Below are positions 8,452-18,069 of a stretch of DNA of 64,000 bases, one piece after another (the first letter of the stretch is position 1; each line of letters opens with the position of its first letter). The translations under genes were made by a program, and so were the position numbers. Source of the DNA: G963677915 sp963677915 (GTDB lineage: Bacteria > Bacillota > Clostridia > Lachnospirales > Vallitaleaceae); contig CAXXGE010000027.1 in assembly GCA_963677915.2 (NCBI GenBank), positions 1 to 64,000 on the forward strand, written 5' to 3'. Below the pieces are notes generated by a model. The model made no database searches. It was not told the origin of the DNA and saw nothing but the letters and a program-made list of their open reading frames with translations.

Positions 8452-9600
8452 TCAGTCCAGTTTCTTCTGGAATTTCAGCGCAGCCAGTGCGATAAGGAAG
8501 AAGATGATGGCGGCCATGGCCGCTGCAGCTTCCTTCATCAAGCTGATACTCGTACCTTTCAGTATGATTCCCCTGAGAATAACAAGGAAGTGGGTGACTG
8601 GGAATGCCTCACCAATCCACTGGATGACCACAGGCATCGAGTCCCTCGGGAACATGAATCCCGAAAGAAGGACACTGGGCAGCAGGAACGCCAACGTGCC
8701 TTGTATGGCCTGAGCCTGGTTCTTTGCTATGGTCGATATCAGCATGCCCATAGCCAAGGCACCAACAAGGAAGATGAAGCCCAGAAGAGCCAGCGCCGCC
8801 ATACTTCCGGCCACTTTAATACCGAAAACAATATTACTCAGCACCAGGATGACGGTAAAATCATAGATGCCGATCAGCGTGTAGGGTATGAGTTTGCCTA
8901 TAATGATTTCAAAGGATGTCACCGGGGTCATGATCAGCTGTTCTATCGTTCCTATTTCCTTTTCCCTAACGAGCGCCAATGATGTCAATACAATCGTGAT
9001 ATTCTGCAGAATCAGTCCGACGACGCCAGGCACATTGAATTTCGAACTTTCCAATGTCGGATTGTAAAGCACGTGGGGCATTGGGACAACAGCACTGGCT
9101 CCAAATGGCAATCCGGATTTCTCAAGTCTTTCAACTGTTATATCTATTGAGAAACGATTGGCCACCAGCATCGAGTAACTGCCTGCCGTCTTGGCTATCG
9201 TTGGATCGGACCCGTCGATCAGAAGCTGCACCTTGGCCCCTTCGCCCCGCTTCACAGTCGCTGAGAACCCTTCCGGTATGACAAGTGCCACCTTGACTCT
9301 CCCGGCATTCAGCAGCTGCTCCGCCTCTGCCACCGAACTCACATAGTTGTAGGTTCTGAAATAGTAGGAATTGGCATACATGGCGGACAGTTCCCTGCTC
9401 AACTCGGTGTTATCGTTATCGCATATGGTCAGTGCCACATTGTTGACATCGGCATTGACAGCGAAACCGAAAAGCATCAGCATGACAATCGGCATCAGAA
9501 AGGATATGACAAGGCTGGGCCTGTCCCTTCGAATGTGTATGAATTCCTTTTTGCTTACCGAAGCGATCCTTTTCAGTTTCAGTCTGAACCCTTTCTTCAT
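8452..9600 (-). CDS. ABC-2 type transporter permease (YbhS/YbhR-like)
   Basis: A 382-residue ABC-2 permease. One transmembrane segment lies near residues 29-50 (SLVISFLMPIVMLMLFGFAV), followed by a large extracytoplasmic domain to about residue 185, then about five more segments to the C-terminus. The LALVREKEIGTIEQLIMTPV block just before the second half is diagnostic of the YbhR/YbhS/YhhJ group. It is the last gene of a three-gene operon (membrane-fusion protein, ATPase, permease), starting 4 bp after the ATPase stop. The expected product is an exporter of drugs or other hydrophobic compounds; the substrate cannot be told from sequence. Confidence 0.93.
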   Translation of the reverse strand: MKKGFRLKLKRIASVSKKEFIHIRRDRPSLVISFLMPIVMLMLFGFAVNADVNNVALTICDNDNTELSRELSAMYANSYYFRTYNYVSSVAEAEQLLNAGRVKVALVIPEGFSATVKRGEGAKVQLLIDGSDPTIAKTAGSYSMLVANRFSIDITVERLEKSGLPFGASAVVPMPHVLYNPTLESSKFNVPGVVGLILQNITIVLTSLALVREKEIGTIEQLIMTPVTSFEIIIGKLIPYTLIGIYDFTVILVLSNIVFGIKVAGSMAALALLGFIFLVGALAMGMLISTIAKNQAQAIQGTLAFLLPSVLLSGFMFPRDSMPVVIQWIGEAFPVTHFLVILRGIILKGTSISLMKEAAAAMAAIIFFLIALAALKFQKKLD

Positions 9601-9604
9601 GAAA

Positions 9605-10387
9605 TCACCTCAAGTGGCGGATTCTTTCCTTCATCTGCCTGTATGAATAGATAGCCTTTCTGTCTTTATGCTCATGTACATGGTGGATGAAAACATCTTC
9701 CAGGTTGTCCATGCCCATGGAGGCACAGTGCCCTTCCGGCGTGTCCACGGATATCAGGTCGCCGTTGTATAGGAAACCTATTCTGTCGCACACTTCAGCT
9801 TCATCCATGTAATGGGTCGTCACCAGGACTGTCACGCCCTCATGGGCCAGGAGCGATATCTTGTCCCAGAAAACGCGCCTGGATACAGGGTCGATACCGG
9901 CCGTTGGTTCATCCAGCACCAGGAGGGAAGGATTGTGTATCAGGGCACATCCCAAAGCCAGCCTCTGCTGCATGCCGCCTGACAGGGTCGCCGCCAAGGC
10001 TCCCTCCTTGCCCTCAAGTTCCACCATTTCAACCAGTTCTTTCCGCCTTTCATCGATGTCGCTTCTTGACATGCCGAAAATCTCACCGAAGAATCCAAGG
10101 TTCTCGTTAACTGTCAGGTCGCCATACAGACTGAATCTTTGGGACATGTAGCCGATCTCCTTTTTGATTGACTCGGTATCCTTATATAAATCGAAGCCCA
10201 TGATGGATCCATTTCCGTCTGTCGGTGTGATAACACCGCACAGCATCCGTATAGTCGTTGATTTTCCGGATCCGTTGGGCCCGAGCAAACCGAATATCTC
10301 ACCTTTTTTTATGTCGAAAGAGATGCCGTTCACGGCAGTCAACTGGCCGAACTTCTTAGTCAGGTTTTCGACTTGCACAGCATTCAT
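9605..10387 (-). CDS. ABC transporter ATP-binding protein (YbhF-like, single ATPase)
   Basis: A 260-residue ATPase with Walker A GPNGSGKST (about residues 36-44), Q-loop region GYMSQRFSLYGDLTV, signature LSGGMQQRLALG, Walker B LLVLDEPTAGIDP and switch histidine in VTTHYMDEAEVCD. The C-terminal 25 residues (DVFIHHVHEHKD...) are typical of exporters of this group. It energises the adjacent ABC-2 permease. The start ATG follows AGGTGATGGG. The membrane-fusion gene ends 8 bp upstream. Confidence 0.95.
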   Translation of the reverse strand: MNAVQVENLTKKFGQLTAVNGISFDIKKGEIFGLLGPNGSGKSTTIRMLCGVITPTDGNGSIMGFDLYKDTESIKKEIGYMSQRFSLYGDLTVNENLGFFGEIFGMSRSDIDERRKELVEMVELEGKEGALAATLSGGMQQRLALGCALIHNPSLLVLDEPTAGIDPVSRRVFWDKISLLAHEGVTVLVTTHYMDEAEVCDRIGFLYNGDLISVDTPEGHCASMGMDNLEDVFIHHVHEHKDRKAIYSYRQMKERIRHLR

Positions 10388-10395
10388 CCCATCAC

Positions 10396-11560
10396 CTACT
10401 CCGCTTTATCCAGATCGACCTTTGCAAGCATGCCAGGTTTGAAAAGGTCTGACCTTGGAAGTTCGATGACCACTTCGAACACAAGTTTCTCCCTGTCAGC
10501 GACAGTCACCACTGCAGAAGGCGTATACATGGCTTCCTCAGCCACATGCACGATGGTCCCTTCCACGTCCCCCGTCGATCCGCCGGCTGATTCTACAGGA
10601 ACACGCTTGCCGGCAACCGCTTTTTCCAGGTCTGTCTCACGTATATAGATGGTGATTCTGTAAGCTTCCGTATCGACCAATGTAACGACAGGTGCTCCTA
10701 AAGCCGCGAATTCACCGACTTCGAAATTGACGGACTCCACCTCGCCCCCCATGGTAGGTATTCACCTGGTACAGGGACAGCTGATAGGCAGCGAGGTTCA
10801 TGTCCAGAGCCGCCAGGTCCATCTGCTTCAGCAGTATGTCGAGGTCTTCATCAAGAGCCCCTTCCTGAACCAGTGACAGTCCCTCACGCGCGCTGTTTCT
10901 CTGGTAGCTCAGAGCCGATATCTGAGCGTTGATAACGCTTATATCGTTCCGTACCGCTTCAATCTGGAGCCTGCCGGTATCTGCACTCTTTTCTGCTGCA
11001 TTCATCTCGTTTTCCGCTTTCTGCAGCGCTGTTTCCGTCTCTATCCCCTCGTTATAAAGTACGAGTATCTTGTCATAGCTGTCTTTCTTCAATTCAAAGA
11101 GATCATCTGCTGCCTGGTTGGCAAGTTCAAGCTGGCTTATAGTAGTCTCCAGTTTCTTCCTGCTGTTGTACAGCGCATTGATCTGGGACTGTATCTGACC
11201 GACAGCATCAGATTGGATGGCCACTTCCTGGTCCCTGGCAGGCAGTGCAGCCCTGTCGTATTGGGCTTTGACAGTCGCTGCCGCCGCTGCTGCCTTGTCA
11301 TAGGCCGCCTTTGCAGCTGTATCGTCAAGTACGGCTACGGTTTCGTCCTCTGCCACCATGTCCCCTTCTTCGAAATAAATATCGGTCACCATACCCGGCA
11401 CACGGACAACGACATCATAGGCCTTTCCGTGGATTTCACCATAATAGACCGAATTCACAGGAGCCGGCCTCGTATAATACCATGCTGCGGCAGCAATTCC
11501 GGCAATCAGAATCAGAATAAAGACCGGTTTTGCAATTCTTTTTCCTTTCCTGTCCTTCAT
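10396..11560 (-). CDS. HlyD/EmrA-type membrane-fusion protein, one frameshift
   Basis: About 388 residues. An N-terminal membrane anchor (IAKPVFILILIAGIAAAAW) precedes a biotinyl-lipoyl half (VRVPGMVTDIYFEEGDMV), a long alpha-helical coiled coil (about residues 65-260), then the second lipoyl half (GEVESVNFEVGEFAALGAPV) and a beta-barrel region. It links the ABC-2 exporter to the exterior, as YbhG does in Escherichia coli. The frame changes at a run of six G on the coding strand (10745-10750), exactly between the coiled coil and the second lipoyl half, so a one-base homopolymer error is the likely cause. Confidence 0.9.
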
Positions 11561-11599
11561 CGTTCTGCCCCCCTAAATCCTGTTGTCTTCTTTTCTAAT

Positions 11600-11628
11600 A
11601 TTATACGCTTAAGGTCATTAGTTTACAA
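11600..11628 (-). promoter_or_regulatory. Promoter of the ABC exporter operon
   Basis: On the minus strand TTGTAA (11623-11628), a 17-bp spacer and TATAAT (11600-11605), 39 bp upstream of the membrane-fusion start codon. Confidence 0.7.
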
Positions 11629-11662
11629 ATAGAAAGAGCCCCCCTGTTATAAGGGAGACTCT
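11625..11662 (-). terminator. Probable terminator of the HPr-like gene
   Basis: On the minus strand AGAGTCTCCC pairs (with G-U pairs) to GGGGGGCTCT around an 8-nt loop, followed by TTCTATTT. It overlaps the -35 region of the next operon. Confidence 0.4.
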
Positions 11663-11671
11663 CAACTCTAC

Positions 11672-11904
11672 TTAGCCGTAGACCAGGTATTTAATCAGCA
11701 GATCCACATCTTCCGGCTCTGATACGATAAGTTCCAGCTCTTTGATCTCTGACTCGCCAAAGATTCCTGCGAAAGAAATGTACTGTGTCAGCTTGGATTT
11801 AAGGTTAAGTCTGTCGCCTTGTTTTGTCACGAGTTCAACCGATCCTTTGCACTGATCAACCATCTCGAAGAAACGATCCATATTTTTTATATTTTTATAA
11901 CCAT
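11672..11904 (-). CDS. Small HPr-like fold protein without the phospho-histidine, start region uncertain
   Basis: About 77 residues. The core, GSVELVTKQGDRLNLKSKL then a segment ending ELELIVSEPEDVDLLIKYL, follows the strand and helix pattern of HPr (compare GKxVNLKSIMGVMSLGV and AEGxDExxAL), but the N-terminal His-15 motif of phosphotransferase HPr is absent. Function unknown. The only good ribosome-binding site, AGGAGGT, lies 6 bp before an ATG at 11904 that is one base out of frame with the rest; adding one A to the A5 run (about 11892-11896) gives MVIKNIKNMDRFF in frame. I therefore place the start at 11904 with a probable one-base deletion. Otherwise ATG 11881 is possible. Confidence 0.65.
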
Positions 11905-12052
11905 TTATGTACCTCCTTGGTAACAACTCTTGATTGGATAATTCCATTATATTCCGAAAGCAGAATTAGTCAATATCATATCGTTAAAAATATAACACAA
12001 TAATTCCAACCTTTTTTTCATACTTTCGTCAAGTTATCCAAAGAGGCTTTTG

Positions 12053-12427
12053 CTAATATGAGAGCGCAACAAGTATACAGGCTTCAACCACCTCGATGCC
12101 TGCATTAATGGCTTTTTGCACAAGTGGGCCGCTAATGGTGCCTGGCTGCAGCCATATCCTGCCTATTCCAAGTTTTATGCATTCATCCACCACATCGATT
12201 CCGATGGAAGGATTGACTACAAAATTCACCACATCGACCGGACCCGGAATCTCTTCCAACTTGGCATAGGCCTTTCTGCCTTCCACCTCGCCATGGTTGG
12301 GCGTTACAGGAATCGCGTTGTACCCTTCTTTCACGAGTTTCTTAACTATCATATTGCCATATCGGCTGGGCTTTGTGCTTGCGCCAACAACCGCCCAGTT
12401 CTTGTATTCCAGCCATGGATGTCCCAT
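12053..12427 (-). CDS. CoA-binding domain protein (YccU family)
   Basis: A 124-residue single-domain protein with a Rossmann-like CoA-binding fold: NWAVVGASTKPSRYGN near the N-terminus, IPVTPNHGEVEGRKAY, DVVNFVVNP and GIGRIWLQPG are all typical. The domain resembles the CoA-binding part of succinyl-CoA synthetase alpha. Physiological role unknown. The start ATG at 12427 is preferred because GGAGATGATGAT precedes it; an upstream TTG is less likely. It follows the CoA-disulfide-reductase-like gene by 21 bp on the same strand, a suggestive pairing of two CoA-related proteins. Confidence 0.88.
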   Translation of the reverse strand: MGHPWLEYKNWAVVGASTKPSRYGNMIVKKLVKEGYNAIPVTPNHGEVEGRKAYAKLEEIPGPVDVVNFVVNPSIGIDVVDECIKLGIGRIWLQPGTISGPLVQKAINAGIEVVEACILVALSY

Positions 12428-12448
12428 ATCATCATCTCCAACTGTCAA

Positions 12449-13789
12449 TCATTCTGTCAGTTTCTTCTCCAGTATCATCCCGGCGTAGTGGACCGGATCT
12501 GTTGTTGTCGAAAACGGTGGCGCATATGCCAGGTCAAGATGGAACAAGTCGCTTGCCTTGGCGCCGTATGTTATCAGCACAGCAAAGACATCAATTCTTC
12601 TGTCAACCCCTTGCGGTCCTATGATCTGGGCCCCAAGCAGACGTCCCGTCTTCCTGTCGGCAATGCTCTTGATCACTATTTTCTGGCCGTCGAAGTAATG
12701 GGGCTTGTCTGGCTTCGCATCCTTGGCCACGACCACATCATAGCCCTGGGCTATCGCATCCCTTCTCGGAAAGACCGGTGCTGGCGATGGCAAGATCGAA
12801 TAGCTTGAAGATGCCTGTGCTGTTGTTGCCTCTGTACCTTAAGGATCCGCCCGTCAATGGCGTCTCCTGCGATACGTCCCGTCTTGTTGGCCGTCGATCC
12901 GAGCGGCCGGTAGACAGGTGCACCATCGATGACCGAGAATGTCTCGATGCAGTCGCCGCAGGCATAGACATCAGGCGCGCTGGTGGCCATGGATGTATCC
13001 ACCTTGATGGCCCCTGCCACACCCAGCTCGATACCCGCTTCCTTTGCAAGAGGGCACATTCGGCCTCACGCCGGTGGCCATAACGACAATGTCCGCCTCC
13101 AGGGTGCTGCCATCGCTCAGAAAAACACTGCTTTTATCGATTTTCTGTATGCTTGTGGATTTGAGAATCTTGATCCCTTTTTCAACAAGGAGTTTTTCAA
13201 GGTGTTCAGCCATATCTACATCAAGGTTCGGTGTGATTTTGTCCATGACTTCGACAATGGTGACGTCGATACCGTAGCGCATCAGGTTTTCGAGCACTTC
13301 CCAGCCGATGAAACCCGTTCCTGCTATGACGGCTTTCCTTGGATTGTTTTCCTTGATAAAAGACTTGATAGCAATGGCATTCCTGACATTGCGCAGGAAG
13401 AATACATGATCCATATCTATGCCTTCAATCGGCGGCACGAAGGGTGCGGCTCCTGTTGATATCACCAGCTTGTCGTACCTGTCGGTAAACACTTCACCGG
13501 ATAGAAGGTCCTTGACGGTCACTTCCCTGGCTTCTGTATCGATTTTCATTACTTCATGGTTTATCTTGATATCGACATTGTACTGTCCTTTGAAAAACTC
13601 CGGTGATCTGGGCGTCAAAGTTGCAATGTCCTTAACTTCGTCTCCAATGAAATACGGCAGTCCGCACCCTGCATAGGAAATATCTATTCCCTTTTCATAG
13701 ATGACGATTTCCGCATCCTTGGCGTTCCTTCTTGCCTTTGCAGCTGCAGATGTTCCCGCAGCTACAGCTCCGATGATGATAATCCTCAT
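12449..13789 (-). CDS. CoA-disulfide reductase / NADH oxidase-type flavoprotein, frameshifted
   Basis: About 446 residues of a pyridine-nucleotide-disulfide oxidoreductase. The N-terminus has the FAD motif IIIIGAVAAGTSAAAKAR, and AGCGLPYFIGDEV places the single redox cysteine near residue 43, as in CoA-disulfide reductases and NADH oxidases. An NAD-binding block, KAVIAGTGFIGWEVLENL, and the second FAD motif (VYACGDCIE) follow, then a dimerisation domain ending in MILEKKLTE. The frame shifts near 13040-13060 and 12770-12790. The start at 13789 follows GGAAGGTG. Discriminating CoA-disulfide reductase from water-forming NADH oxidase needs a tree. Confidence 0.87.
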
Positions 13790-13817
13790 ATTGCAGCACC
13801 TTCCTTGTCCAGTCATC

Positions 13818-14291
13818 CTATACAATATCTGCTTGCAGGGATCTGGACAGCCGCCCGATGACGGCGACCGCTTCAGCCCTGTCGGCGATTGCAGCCATTT
13901 CACTACGGCTGATTCCCTCATCCAGTTCCTCATCGGTGAATTCATTTTCACCCAGAAGCCCTACGACCTTGGCTTTGTCAGCATAGACCGAAGCCCAGTG
14001 GCTTGTGCCCTGGCATTTCCTTCGGGTAGCCCAGCGTCATCATGAGCAATTTGATGAATTCGCCTTTTGTTATTATCTGATCAGGTCTGAAGGTACCGTC
14101 GCCATAGCCCTCGATCAGACCTTCGTTATGAAGGTCTGACACCGCCTCATGATACCAGTCACCACCGTAGACATCCGAAAAAATCTTGTTCTCTGCAGCC
14201 TGAACCTCCACGACAGCACAAAAAGGCCATGACTCAGAACAGTCGCAGTCCACATCGTAATCAATGTATTCTTCAACCTTGCTCCAATCAT
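13818..14291 (-). CDS. Small secreted SLH-domain protein, reconstructed across two frameshifts
   Basis: Assembled by reading three frames. Starting at ATG 14291 the first ~25 residues (MIGARLKNTLITMW... then a hydrophobic stretch) look like a signal peptide. After a frame change at an A5 run near 14221 the sequence continues VQAAENKIFSDVYGGDWYH, a likely cleavage site plus an SLH motif that runs to TKGEFIKLLMMTLGY. After a second shift near 14005 a second SLH motif appears, HWASVYADKAKVVGLL to ISRSEMAAIADRA, ending at a stop at 13818. About 157 residues with two SLH motifs and little else, so it may be a cell-wall-anchored small protein or a fragment of a larger one. The reconstruction is inference. 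Confidence 0.6.
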
Positions 14292-14325
14292 GCCGATCGC
14301 CTTCTTCCTGTATTATCTCAAATAA

Positions 14326-15917
14326 TCAACTGCCCGCTCTCTCGATCGGCAAACCTTTCTTATAACGTTCCATGAATGCTTCGAATCCTTCCACATCCTT
14401 AGGATCCGGATCCATCCTTTCACCTTCCTGACCCGCGAATACCTTGTGCTTGAGGTAGTCGTCAAGCGACTCTCCAGCTTTCCTGTTCAACATATAGGAC
14501 GCCAGCACCGCGATTCCCCATGCACCACCTTCACCCGCTGTTTCCATAACGGATACTGGTACATTGGCCGCCGCTGCCATAAATCTCTGGCCGACACCTT
14601 TCGTCTTGAAAAGGCCGCCGTAGACCGAGGATTTCATCCACCTTGACACCTTCATCCTTCAATAGGATGTCGAGGCCGATTTTCATTGCCCCAAGAGACG
14701 TTGTACAGGTTGACCCTCATGAAATTGGCGAGGTTGAAGTTGCTGTCGGATGAACGCGCGAACAACGGACGTCCTTCCTCGAAATGTGTCATATGCTCTC
14801 CTGAAAGATAACCGTAGGGACAACAGCCCTCCACAATCAGGATCGCCTTCAAGCGCTCTTCGTATAGAGTGTCTTGAAGAGTGTATTCATATCAACCTCA
14901 ACGCCAAGCGCAGCCATTGCCTCACCGAACAGCTCGACCCATCCATTTAAGGTTGGACGTGCAGTTGTTGGAGTGGGCCATTGCCACTAGTTTGCCCGCC
15001 GGTGTTGTGACCAGGTCTATTTCCGGATATACCTTGGAAAGCTCTTTTTCCAGTACAATCATGGCGAAAACAGAAGTCCCTGCAGAGACATTGCCCGTTC
15101 TAACGCCGACGCTGTTCGTCGCAACCATGCCTGTTCCAGCATCCCCTTCAGGCGGACATATGGGAATTCCGGCTTTCAGCCTGCCGCTTGGGTCCAGAAG
15201 CTTAGCGCCTTCAGGCGTCAGTTTTCCTGCATCTTCACCGGCTGCCAGTACTTTCGGCAGTACTTCGCCCAGTTTCCAGTTGAAGTTTCTTGGACTCGAC
15301 CTCTTCATCGAACATGCTGATCATGCTGCTGTTGAAATCGATCGTCTCAAGGTTGATAGGGAACATGCCGGATGCGTCGTCAACGCCAAGTACCTTTTTC
15401 GCCCGTCAGCTTCCAGTGAACATAGCCCGACAGGGTTCGTCATATATGAAAGGTCATATACATGCCCTTCTCCGTTCAGAATGGACTGATACAGATGTGC
15501 GATGCTCCATCTCTGGGGAATCGGATAATTGAAAAGCTTCATCAAAGCCTCGGAAGCCTCACCCGTGATATTGTTCCGCCAAGTACGGAAGGCACCAGCA
15601 ACATGCCATCCTGGTCAAAGGCCATGTAGCCATGCATCATCGCACTGAAACCCATCGCTCCGATTGTCTCGATTTCAATGCCATACTTCAATCTGACATC
15701 ATCAGCCATGGCTTTGTAACTGCTTTGCACGCCTGCCCCAGACGTCATCCAGATTGTAAGTCAAGACGCCATCGACCAAACTGTTCTCCCAGTCGTGACT
15801 GCCTGATGCGATAGGCTCATTTTCCACGCCGGTTAGAACGGTCTTGATCCGGGTTGAGCCAAGCTCTATGCCCAAAGCGGTATTGCCTTCTAATATGGCT
15901 TTTTTAATCGTGTTCAT
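14326..15917 (-). CDS. FGGY-family carbohydrate kinase, many frameshifts
   Basis: About 530 residues when the pieces are joined, the size of ribulokinase/xylulokinase-type enzymes, which phosphorylate sugars with ATP. The N-terminus has the phosphate loop GIELGSTRIKTVLTG; later pieces show AMGFSAMMHGYMAFD (sugar-binding region), SVGVRTGNVSAGTSVFAM, and the C-terminal adenosine region VYGGLFKTKGVGQRFMAAAA with VSVMETAGEGGAWGIAVLA. At least five frame changes separate these pieces, yet each keeps conserved family sequence, which favours consensus errors. The substrate is not determined. The start is uncertain: MNTIKKA at 15917 lacks a good site, while GGGAGG precedes an out-of-frame ATG nearby. 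Confidence 0.8.
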
Positions 15918-16010
15918 GTCCAAGTGTCATATTTTGCAACCTCCCATGTGTTTTACCCTTCTTTTCACAGATGATTGCCAACAAGACAATTTTAACACGA
16001 TATGGAAAAT

Positions 16011-16332
16011 CTATCTAGTCATTTCGTATGGCCAGTTCATCATGCCACCGACCATGTTATATACATTGTAGCCTTGTTTTCCAAGGAAGTTCGACGCACT
16101 TGCACTTCTTCCGCCGCTTGCGCAGACAACAACGATCTTCTTGCTTTTGTCAAGATATACCACGTTTGTCTGAAGGGATCCAAGAGGCATTAACTTTGCC
16201 GATTTGATATGGCCGCCTTGCAAATTCATAGCTTTCGCGGACATCGATTTCCTGTACATCTTTGTCGTTCATCATTTTCTTGACTTGCTGCGGTTGCACG
16301 TTTTCATAGCTTTTTTTGAAAATATCTAACAT
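16011..16332 (-). CDS. Rhodanese-domain protein, one frameshift
   Basis: About 107 residues, a single rhodanese domain. The N-terminal part reads DKDVQEIDVRESYEFA; after a frame change near 16210-16225 it continues GGHIKSAKLMPLGSL, and the active-site loop is VVVCASGGRSASAS with the catalytic cysteine in CxxGxR. The end, YNVYNMVGGMMNWPYE, is typical. Probably a sulfur-transfer or thiosulfate sulfurtransferase protein; the partner is unknown. A good promoter lies about 60 bp upstream. Confidence 0.88.
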
Positions 16333-16391
16333 TTCGACACCTCATATATTGTTATGAATAGATTCCTATTGGTTTCATTTGTTATATCCAT

Positions 16392-16420
16392 ATATTACAA
16401 TATTATAATATAGTTGTCAA
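16392..16420 (-). promoter_or_regulatory. Promoter of the rhodanese gene
   Basis: On the minus strand TTGACA (16415-16420), 17 bp, TAATAT (16392-16397). The -35 box overlaps the last codons of the upstream gene. Confidence 0.6.
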
Positions 16421-17007
16421 CACTTGTCCTGATATTTTTTTAACTTTTTGGGGCCCTCCCTGAGAGCCCCAATGTGTTGCTTATTCTTCAGTAGTCTTAG
16501 GAATTTCTCCCCGTTTCTTTTCAGTTCTTCCCTGTTGTCGTCAAACATCTTCACCTGTTGCTTGACATAATCGTCTAGCTTGCTGAAGTGTTCTTCCGTC
16601 TTGATCATCGTATCGACCAGGGCAGCCTGGATCTGCCCCACGACTTCATCGATATAGTCATAGGTGCCCAGAATCATTTCCGACTCTGCCGCTTTTGCTC
16701 TCGCCATTATGGAGTCGGCTTTCTCATACGCCTGCTTTGAAATCTCATGCTCATCCACCTGGCTGCTGATGACAGACTCGGCGTGTTTTTTCATGTCCTC
16801 TGCTTCGGTGATTGCATCACGGATGATTTTTCCCTCTCATCACGATTTTCTGCGACCGTTTGAGTTCTTCCGGCAGTCTCAATCTGATATCAGTCAGGAA
16901 TTCATAAACCACTTCCATGTCAACGATTACTTTATTCGAGAAAGGCATTTTTTTGCATTCCTCGAAATAACTCTCCATTTCATCACCAGTTTGAATACAT
17001 CGTTCAT
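16417..17007 (-). CDS. Coiled-coil protein conserved next to coaD in Clostridia, two frameshifts
   Basis: About 196 residues, strongly helical and charged, resembling the b-subunit-like or 'ATPase' proteins commonly annotated beside coaD in Clostridia. Conserved pieces are MPFSNKVIVDMEVVYEFLTD, LPEELKRSQKIV, and a long helix with HEISKQAYEKADSIMARAKA. No catalytic motif is visible, so 'ATPase' would be a misnomer. A start ATG at 17007 follows GAGGGAACAGT; the frame then changes near 16983-16990 (MNDVFKLV into DEMESYFEEC) and again near 16825-16832 within GGGAAAAA. It begins 9 bp after coaD. Role unknown. Confidence 0.72.
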
Positions 17008-17016
17008 ACTGTTCCC

Positions 17017-17496
17017 TCACTCTCTGTCGAATTTATCTTTTAACAGGCTGGCAGTCATAGGTGCTACCATGCCGCTTACATCGCCATTGAAACTCGCTAC
17101 TTCCTTAACCATGCTGGAACTCAGGATGAATACTCGTTGGCGGGTGACAAGGAAAACAGTCTCTACGCCGTCATACAGACTGTAGTTCGTCTGGGCCAGC
17201 TGGATCTCGAATTCATAATCCGATATCGCCTGAATCCCCTGATGATGACATCTGCATCCGTCTCCTTCGCGAAGTCGACCAGAGCCCTGAAAATGCCACC
17301 ACATCCACATTGTCGTACTCTATGGTGAGTTCCTTCAACAGTCCAACACGTTCCTCTACAGTCAGCAGGGACTTCTTGCTCTTATTGTCCAGCACACCGA
17401 CAATCGTTTGTCAACAAGCCTTGCACCCCTTGCTATAATATCCATGTGTCCATTTGTTGCAGGGTCAAAGCTCCCTGGATATATTCCAATTTTCAT
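17017..17496 (-). CDS. coaD: Phosphopantetheine adenylyltransferase, two frameshifts
   Basis: About 159 residues, the normal size. It catalyses the fourth step of coenzyme A synthesis: ATP + 4'-phosphopantetheine to dephospho-CoA. The start MKIGIYPGSFDPATNGHMDI contains the nucleotidyltransferase TxGH motif. After frame changes near 17395 and near 17285 the sequence continues through SLLTVEERVGLLKEL, DADVIIRGIQAISDYEFEIQ and NYSLYDGVETVFL to the stop. The gene is expected to be essential, so the two shifts are almost certainly sequence errors. The start overlaps the rsmD stop by one base (TAATG). Confidence 0.93.
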
Positions 17497-18060
17497 TACA
17501 ACCACCTTATGAATTTTTTTCTGCAAATGTAAACTGTGATGTTTTGAATTTCTTTTCCTGATGATTGAAAAACCAAACGCTTCAGGAAATCCATGTTCGT
17601 ATGTACTGCGGATTCTACAATCAACATGCCGTCGTCAGCCATCAGTCCCGAGGACGCAATGAGCTCGGCAGCATGCTTCTCCATGCCCATATTATACGGC
17701 GGATCCATGAAAATGATATCGTAGGCTTTTCCTTTTTCTCCCTCAAGCATCAAAGCTTTACCATAATCATACTCAAAAGTATCCTTTTTCAAACAGTTTT
17801 GTCCTTTTTGAGGTTGCCCTCGATACACTTCATTGTGTTGTTGCTGTTTTCAATGAATGTGGCGCTTCCGCACCCCGGCTGAGCGCTTCAATTCCCATAG
17901 CACCGCTTCCGGCAAAAACATCAAGAAACCGGCACCCGGGCACTCTGCTCTGTATGATGTTGAAAACAGTTTCCTTGAATCTGTCTATCGTCGGCCGCAC
18001 GTCTTTCCCTTCCGGGCACATCCAGTTTGATGCTTCTGGCCGATCTGCAATAACTCTCAT
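17496..18060 (-). CDS. rsmD: 16S rRNA (guanine966-N2)-methyltransferase, frameshifted
   Basis: About 187 residues. It methylates G966 of 16S rRNA with S-adenosylmethionine. Motif I is FLDVFAGSGAMGIEALSRGA and the catalytic motif is IIFMDPPYNMG; the RPTIDRFKETVFNII block is diagnostic of RsmD. Frame changes occur near 17855-17870 (RGAE to ATFIENSNN) and near 17790-17805 (before FEYDYGKALML). The start follows AAGGAGGCAAC, 9 bp after the recG stop. The recG-rsmD-coaD order is common in Bacillota. Confidence 0.93.
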
Positions 18061-18069
18061 GTTGCCTCC

